Assembly: GCA_008508345.1 (NCBI GenBank)
Contig: QNGE01002365.1
Coordinates: 53,433 to 117,432 of the forward strand
DNA length: 64,000 nucleotides
From: Paragonimus westermani
Taxonomy: Eukaryota; Platyhelminthes; Trematoda; Plagiorchiida; Troglotrematidae
Reading direction: 5' to 3'
The translations under genes and the position numbers were made by a program. Numbering within the stretch: the stretch's first letter is position 1; every line of letters starts with the position of its first letter. This document shows positions 60,301 through 64,000 of the stretch, piece after piece. A model generated the notes under the pieces. It did not search any database and was not told where the DNA came from. It worked only from the letters and a program-made list of their open reading frames with translations.

Positions 60301-61815
60301 AGAACATTGGGCATTAGGAAGCATATCTCTGGCTACTCCCAACAGTGTACTGGCCATAATCCGTCGCGGTCGGATTATTCATCAATTAACAAAGACATGA
60401 TGGTTGACTAACCTACAACAACCACACCACTGGGACTGAGTGACCACGCATTCGTCTGACTAGCCTTCGTTTGCAGCACAAACCTGGCCATCTCAGCAGC
60501 TGATAGTTGCGGAAACCTCCGGGAATGAAATGTGGAGAGACCATATGACCACTTGGAAACGCAGTCCTGGGTAAACTTCATCCCTCTCCACTTTGAAAAT
60601 GATCTGTGCGAGAAGCTTATGGTCATCATTTCCACGGCAGTTGGTGAACCTACACCATCATCAGGCTCCAAGCGGAACAAGCCTCCAAGTTCTACCGTTT
60701 TGTACAGTAATTTCTATTTCACGCTTCCTATTGTTCACTCTTTTCGCACTCATCCAACTCACTTGTACAATCCATGTTTAAACTAAGTTAATCGATTGAT
60801 TCGATAATCAATAATTCGAAATCTACCCCCGAGGTAGTGAGCCGTGCGTTTCGCCTGCGTGCTGTGTCGCTCGGGTACAGGTTTCGGGGGGGTTGAATAC
60901 AAACAGAACCAACAATCTATCTTGGCAGAAATCTCTTAGGAGTAAAAATACGAGTTGTATCCTTCGGATATTTCATTCTGTGTAGTGGAATTTCTAAGCT
61001 AACACACCTTCACGAACTATTGTGTCATTTTCTTTTGGTTTTATCACATTTCGGTTCAGCGTTCATCTTCGACTATTTGGACAGTGTTTAGGTCTACTGC
61101 AAATTCAACTACACTCTAGTACACTCGGACGTAGTCCGAAGAAGCAGTAAGATTCGATGTGCTAACGACTCACAGATGACGTGGACCAAAAAATATACCC
61201 CGTCATTACCCTGCTAGAACAATTGGGTGTAGATTACACAAAGACCCAATTTACTGTACATTGGCCAATGCGAGTGTGCGTTAGGGATGAATCACGTCTT
61301 TGACACACAGAACCCGAAGTTGTCCCAAATGTGTAGCGTAAAATGAATCCGATTGGCCCATTTTGTCCACTGTAGCACAGCCGTAAAACATCCCCACAAC
61401 GACGTAAACTTGTGTAATTTGCTGTTAATCATACGTCTCAACGCCGCCACAGAACGCATTGCATATGGAAACGGCCCCACAGCACAGTAAACCAACACCA
61501 AGTGCAACGTCGTATGTTGCTCAAACAGCGGGATATGGAATACACCCAAATTGAAATCAGGGGGAGCAAGGTGAAAAATGTAATGACAGAGGAGGGTTAC
61601 AAAAAGGGTGAAGGATGGGTAACTTGCAGGTCCTCCGGCATTTCACCTCTCTATAAAGAAGAGAGAAGTAGATGTCAATAAAGCAACATTTGAAAGGCGA
61701 TAAAAATTATTGACCGCCAACAAGGTGAACACGAAAAGAGAACTCCGAGGATACGGTTAAAAATGTTCACATTAGGTTGACAAGTTAGGTTAAACACACC
61801 TCAAAGTGGTGCGTG
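60301..61815. other. No recognised gene
   Basis: May include the decayed end of the LINE endonuclease up to about 60.8 kb; beyond it nothing recognised. Confidence 0.3.
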
Positions 61816-62140
61816 ATGTTGTATATATAAGTATATATATGATGCACCACCTGCAATTGGGTTTAGGTTATATACATAGGTTTACAATATCATATAACAC
61901 TACATCATTCATCGATGTATGGAGTTCAAAGTCACCGTTAAGCTCGAAAGCATTTGTCATGCACATGTGAGCGCCATCTGGTGTATATACATACATATAT
62001 ATATCTACATATGGTATATATATATATATATCATGCACCAGCTACGGTTGTGTGTACGCTATGTACATATATTTACAATATCATATAACACTATGTCATT
62101 CATCGAGCTGTTACGCACATGTAAGCGCCGGAATACACGA
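61816..62140 (+). repeat. AT-rich tandem repeat, about two units of roughly 180 bp
   Basis: Both units contain a TATATA run, then ATGCACCA, TTTACAATATCATATAACAC, TCATTCATCGA and, further on, GCACATGTGAGCGCC / GCACATGTAAGCGCC. The TA runs differ in length (short at 61828, longest at 62010-62028). Confidence 0.7.
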
Positions 62141-62222
62141 TGCTGTTGCGTATGGGTAATCAACGCAAACTATTCATCTCGGTTTCACAAACATCAACGT
62201 GGTACATGGTAACATGTTTGCT

Positions 62223-63627
62223 TTACGTGCTTTTTTCTCTTCTTGTTCTTCCTACTCCACCACTGTCTCGGGCGTTGTAAAACCAAATTTTCATCCACGT
62301 GTTCGCGCATTCTCTCTTGGTTTCCGAGTAGAGTGGCTTCGACAGTAACACTTCTGCGTTCATTTAAGACTTTCATAACGTTTACACTCACCTTCAATAG
62401 CGTGTCGCAACGTGGAATCCTTGAATGCTATCTTCCCTCTTTCATCCGCATAAGTCAAGTGCAACGCCAATTCGGTGCCTTTGGCTTCCCTCATGCACCG
62501 ACGAGCAAGTTGCCTTGCGGAGGGGGCACTCAACCCATGCAAGTAATCCATCTAGAACAGTTACTATAGTTCAAATTAACCTACCACAACCTTCCTATAT
62601 GGCTGGTTATTTAAGTCAGATTCAAATTCTTCGAACCATGCAACTGTCTGGACGGGAAACAAGTAAGCACTCATGTCACGCTCATCTTCTCCACCGGATG
62701 AAACTGCAATCATTCGACAACCGTCTTGATGTAGTTTTATGAATGCCAACTCTTTCACAACATGATTTATGGTCATCATCATGTTGGTCTGTTGCCTCAA
62801 CTGCGTGTCCAAAAATTCCTTTGGAACGGGGAGAGTTGTTGCAACCACAGACGAGCTGGAGGCAGACAGTGAAGAGACAACCTGTGGGAATGGCAGTGAC
62901 AAAGGGAGTGAAGGAGCGGACAATTATGTGGGAGACATTGAGGTTGAAAACTGTCTCATCTGTGAGGATGTCGCAGATTTAGACATTTCAGTACAACGCG
63001 CAACGGGAGATATCGTCCTGGGAGTGAAAACGTAAGGTACAGCTGGTGTGGGTGGGGAAGACAGTGGTGTCACGGGTTTCGAGGATGTCATCTGATAGGA
63101 CGTTGAAGGCAACGGTCTGGAATTATGAATAGTCAGGAGGGGCTGAGGGAGTCGGCTTAAATCAACTCGACCAGTGCACAGAGTAAACGTAGCTTACTGT
63201 GGTTGTCCTATGTTGTTGCTGTGCAAGGGGGCCTCAGATTCGTCAAATGATGACAACGACAACAGTCGTTTTGAAGGCTTGCTATGCACATGGTTTGAAG
63301 CATAAACACAAGAATTACCTGATGCGCTGGATACGCCTTCTCATCTTAACAGTAACATCCGAAGAGTCTGCCTTCTTGTTGTAGCGTCTAGCTTTCAAAT
63401 AATCGTCTGAAAACAAATTAAAATGGCTCAAAATCACTCGTTTGAAAGAAAACAGTCACAGGAAATCGTGAGGAGCCAGAAGGTGATGTTGGATGAAGTC
63501 GGACATTTTAACTGAATGAGGGGCCGGAAACACTCGGCCAAGTCGCAACACTACAGTTTATTCATGATGAATTGAGGATAACACAAGCTTCCTCACCTTG
63601 GTCATCGAAAACTACGACGGACCACAT
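62223..63627 (-). CDS. DUF4806-family-like protein, seven-exon gene model
   Basis: Function unknown; DUF4806 proteins are widespread in animals and uncharacterised. Exons read on the minus strand: 63627-63597 (MWSVVVFDDQ), 63406-63319 (DYLKARRYNKKADSSDV), 63281-63198, 63116 to about 62952, about 62855-62585 (TQLRQQTNMMMTINHVVKEL, then FPVQTVAWFEEFESDL), 62551-62392 (MDYLHGLSAPSARQLARRCM, then AIE), 62353-62223 (YSETKRECANTWMKIW, then ARDSGGVGR, TAA). Introns are GT-AG: 190, 37, 81, about 96, 33 and 38 nt. The frame holds through every join and gives about 309 residues. The fourth intron is the least certain, but one is needed to remove an in-frame TAA at 62924-62926. The KARRxxKKA...SDV start, the FP.xTVxxFEEFE.xL..YRK core and the ELAL...G..AFKDS..AI block are what I recall of the family. 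The usual WPP segment near the start is missing. Confidence 0.7.
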
Positions 63628-63641
63628 CTGAAACGGAAACG
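63628..63641 (-). other. Acceptor-like site at the DUF4806 start codon
   Basis: Minus strand CGTTTCCGTTTCAG is followed directly by ATG. A polypyrimidine-AG touching the start codon is what a trans-spliced leader acceptor would look like in flatworms; a cis intron in the 5' UTR is the alternative. Confidence 0.4.
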
Positions 63642-64000
63642 TTTCATTCCTTAACAAACAGGGTTCACAGTGATGAAGGAGATATACAGTGAACAGTTGC
63701 GCATAGGAATGTGAAATAGGCATACAAACGAAGTGTGCATCCAGCTGGAAGAGCAAACACTTAGCCATTATTCGCGATGCGGGCGCCGTGGAAATATCCT
63801 CGCCGAGACCAGTCACTATATACATAAACAAATGCTGCGACGGCAGACTGTGAGTGAATAAAGGTTTTGAAGGTTTCCGAAAGGCGTTATATTGTACTGT
63901 ACGATCGGGGATATCGGGGTGAATCATATTTACAATGCGGCGAGGGTGGTTGTCAATTATCACAACGTTACTGGGAGCAACATTTGTAAACAAAACGTTA
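63642..64000. other. Upstream of the DUF4806 gene
   Basis: A minus-strand open frame runs to 63993 into the gene's first exon but shows no family pattern. Promoter or 5' UTR region; no motif claimed. Confidence 0.3.

Noticed and set aside
1..64000. CRISPR arrays, bacterial operons, ribosome binding sites or rRNA genes.
   Set aside because: Nothing of the kind was seen; spliced genes and animal retroelements show the DNA is eukaryotic.

Overview
The window looks like nuclear DNA of a parasitic flatworm, a fluke or a tapeworm. The reasons are the repeat types and the gene style. Degenerate CR1-like and RTE-like LINEs, Penelope-like elements (PLEs) with GIY-YIG ends and Ty3/Gypsy elements of the CsRn1 type fill most of it. 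The two recognisable host genes have introns of 33-38 nt. Base composition is balanced rather than strongly AT-rich. All calls come from reading translations and repeats by eye; no search was run, and family names rest on remembered motif patterns.

Layout. 1-5.8 kb: two 5'-truncated Gypsy copies on the + strand; the second has a complete PLE inserted in its integrase. 7.4-10.7 kb: a decayed CR1-like LINE (+). 10.8-11.4 kb: a three-exon mitochondrial glycine cleavage H protein gene (-). 12-19.6 kb: LINE fragments and one possible small gene at 14.7 kb. 19.6-23.5 kb: nothing recognised. 23.48 kb: a spliced-leader-like sequence inside a stem. 24-34.2 kb: successive CR1-like fragments, a tRNA-like SINE head and one copy of a short repeat family. 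34.8-40.8 kb: a PLE 3' end and two APE-type LINEs (-). 40.7-43.1 kb: two copies of the short repeat family around a MULE-like remnant. 43.2-46.1 kb: Gypsy (+). 47.1-48.1 kb: LINE RT (-). 48.5-53 kb: near-identical copies of the 34.8-39 kb elements, rearranged around a single N and a 142-base N run. 53-55.3 kb: Gypsy gag-pol remnant (-). 56.2-57.2 kb: a short repeat, then a possible last exon with a poly(A) signal. 58.4-60.3 kb: a second copy of the LINE 5' half seen at 32.4-34.2 kb. 61.8-62.1 kb: an AT-rich tandem repeat. 62.2-63.6 kb: a seven-exon gene that fits the DUF4806 family (-).

The host genes stand alone and form no evident pathway. Both have a polypyrimidine-AG just before the start codon, as expected of messages that receive a trans-spliced leader. 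The strongest observations are the dated nesting of the PLE in Gypsy, the DUF4806 gene, the spliced-leader-like locus, the four-copy short repeat family with an occupied/empty site pair, and the head-to-head PLE copies next to Ns, which may be an assembly fault.
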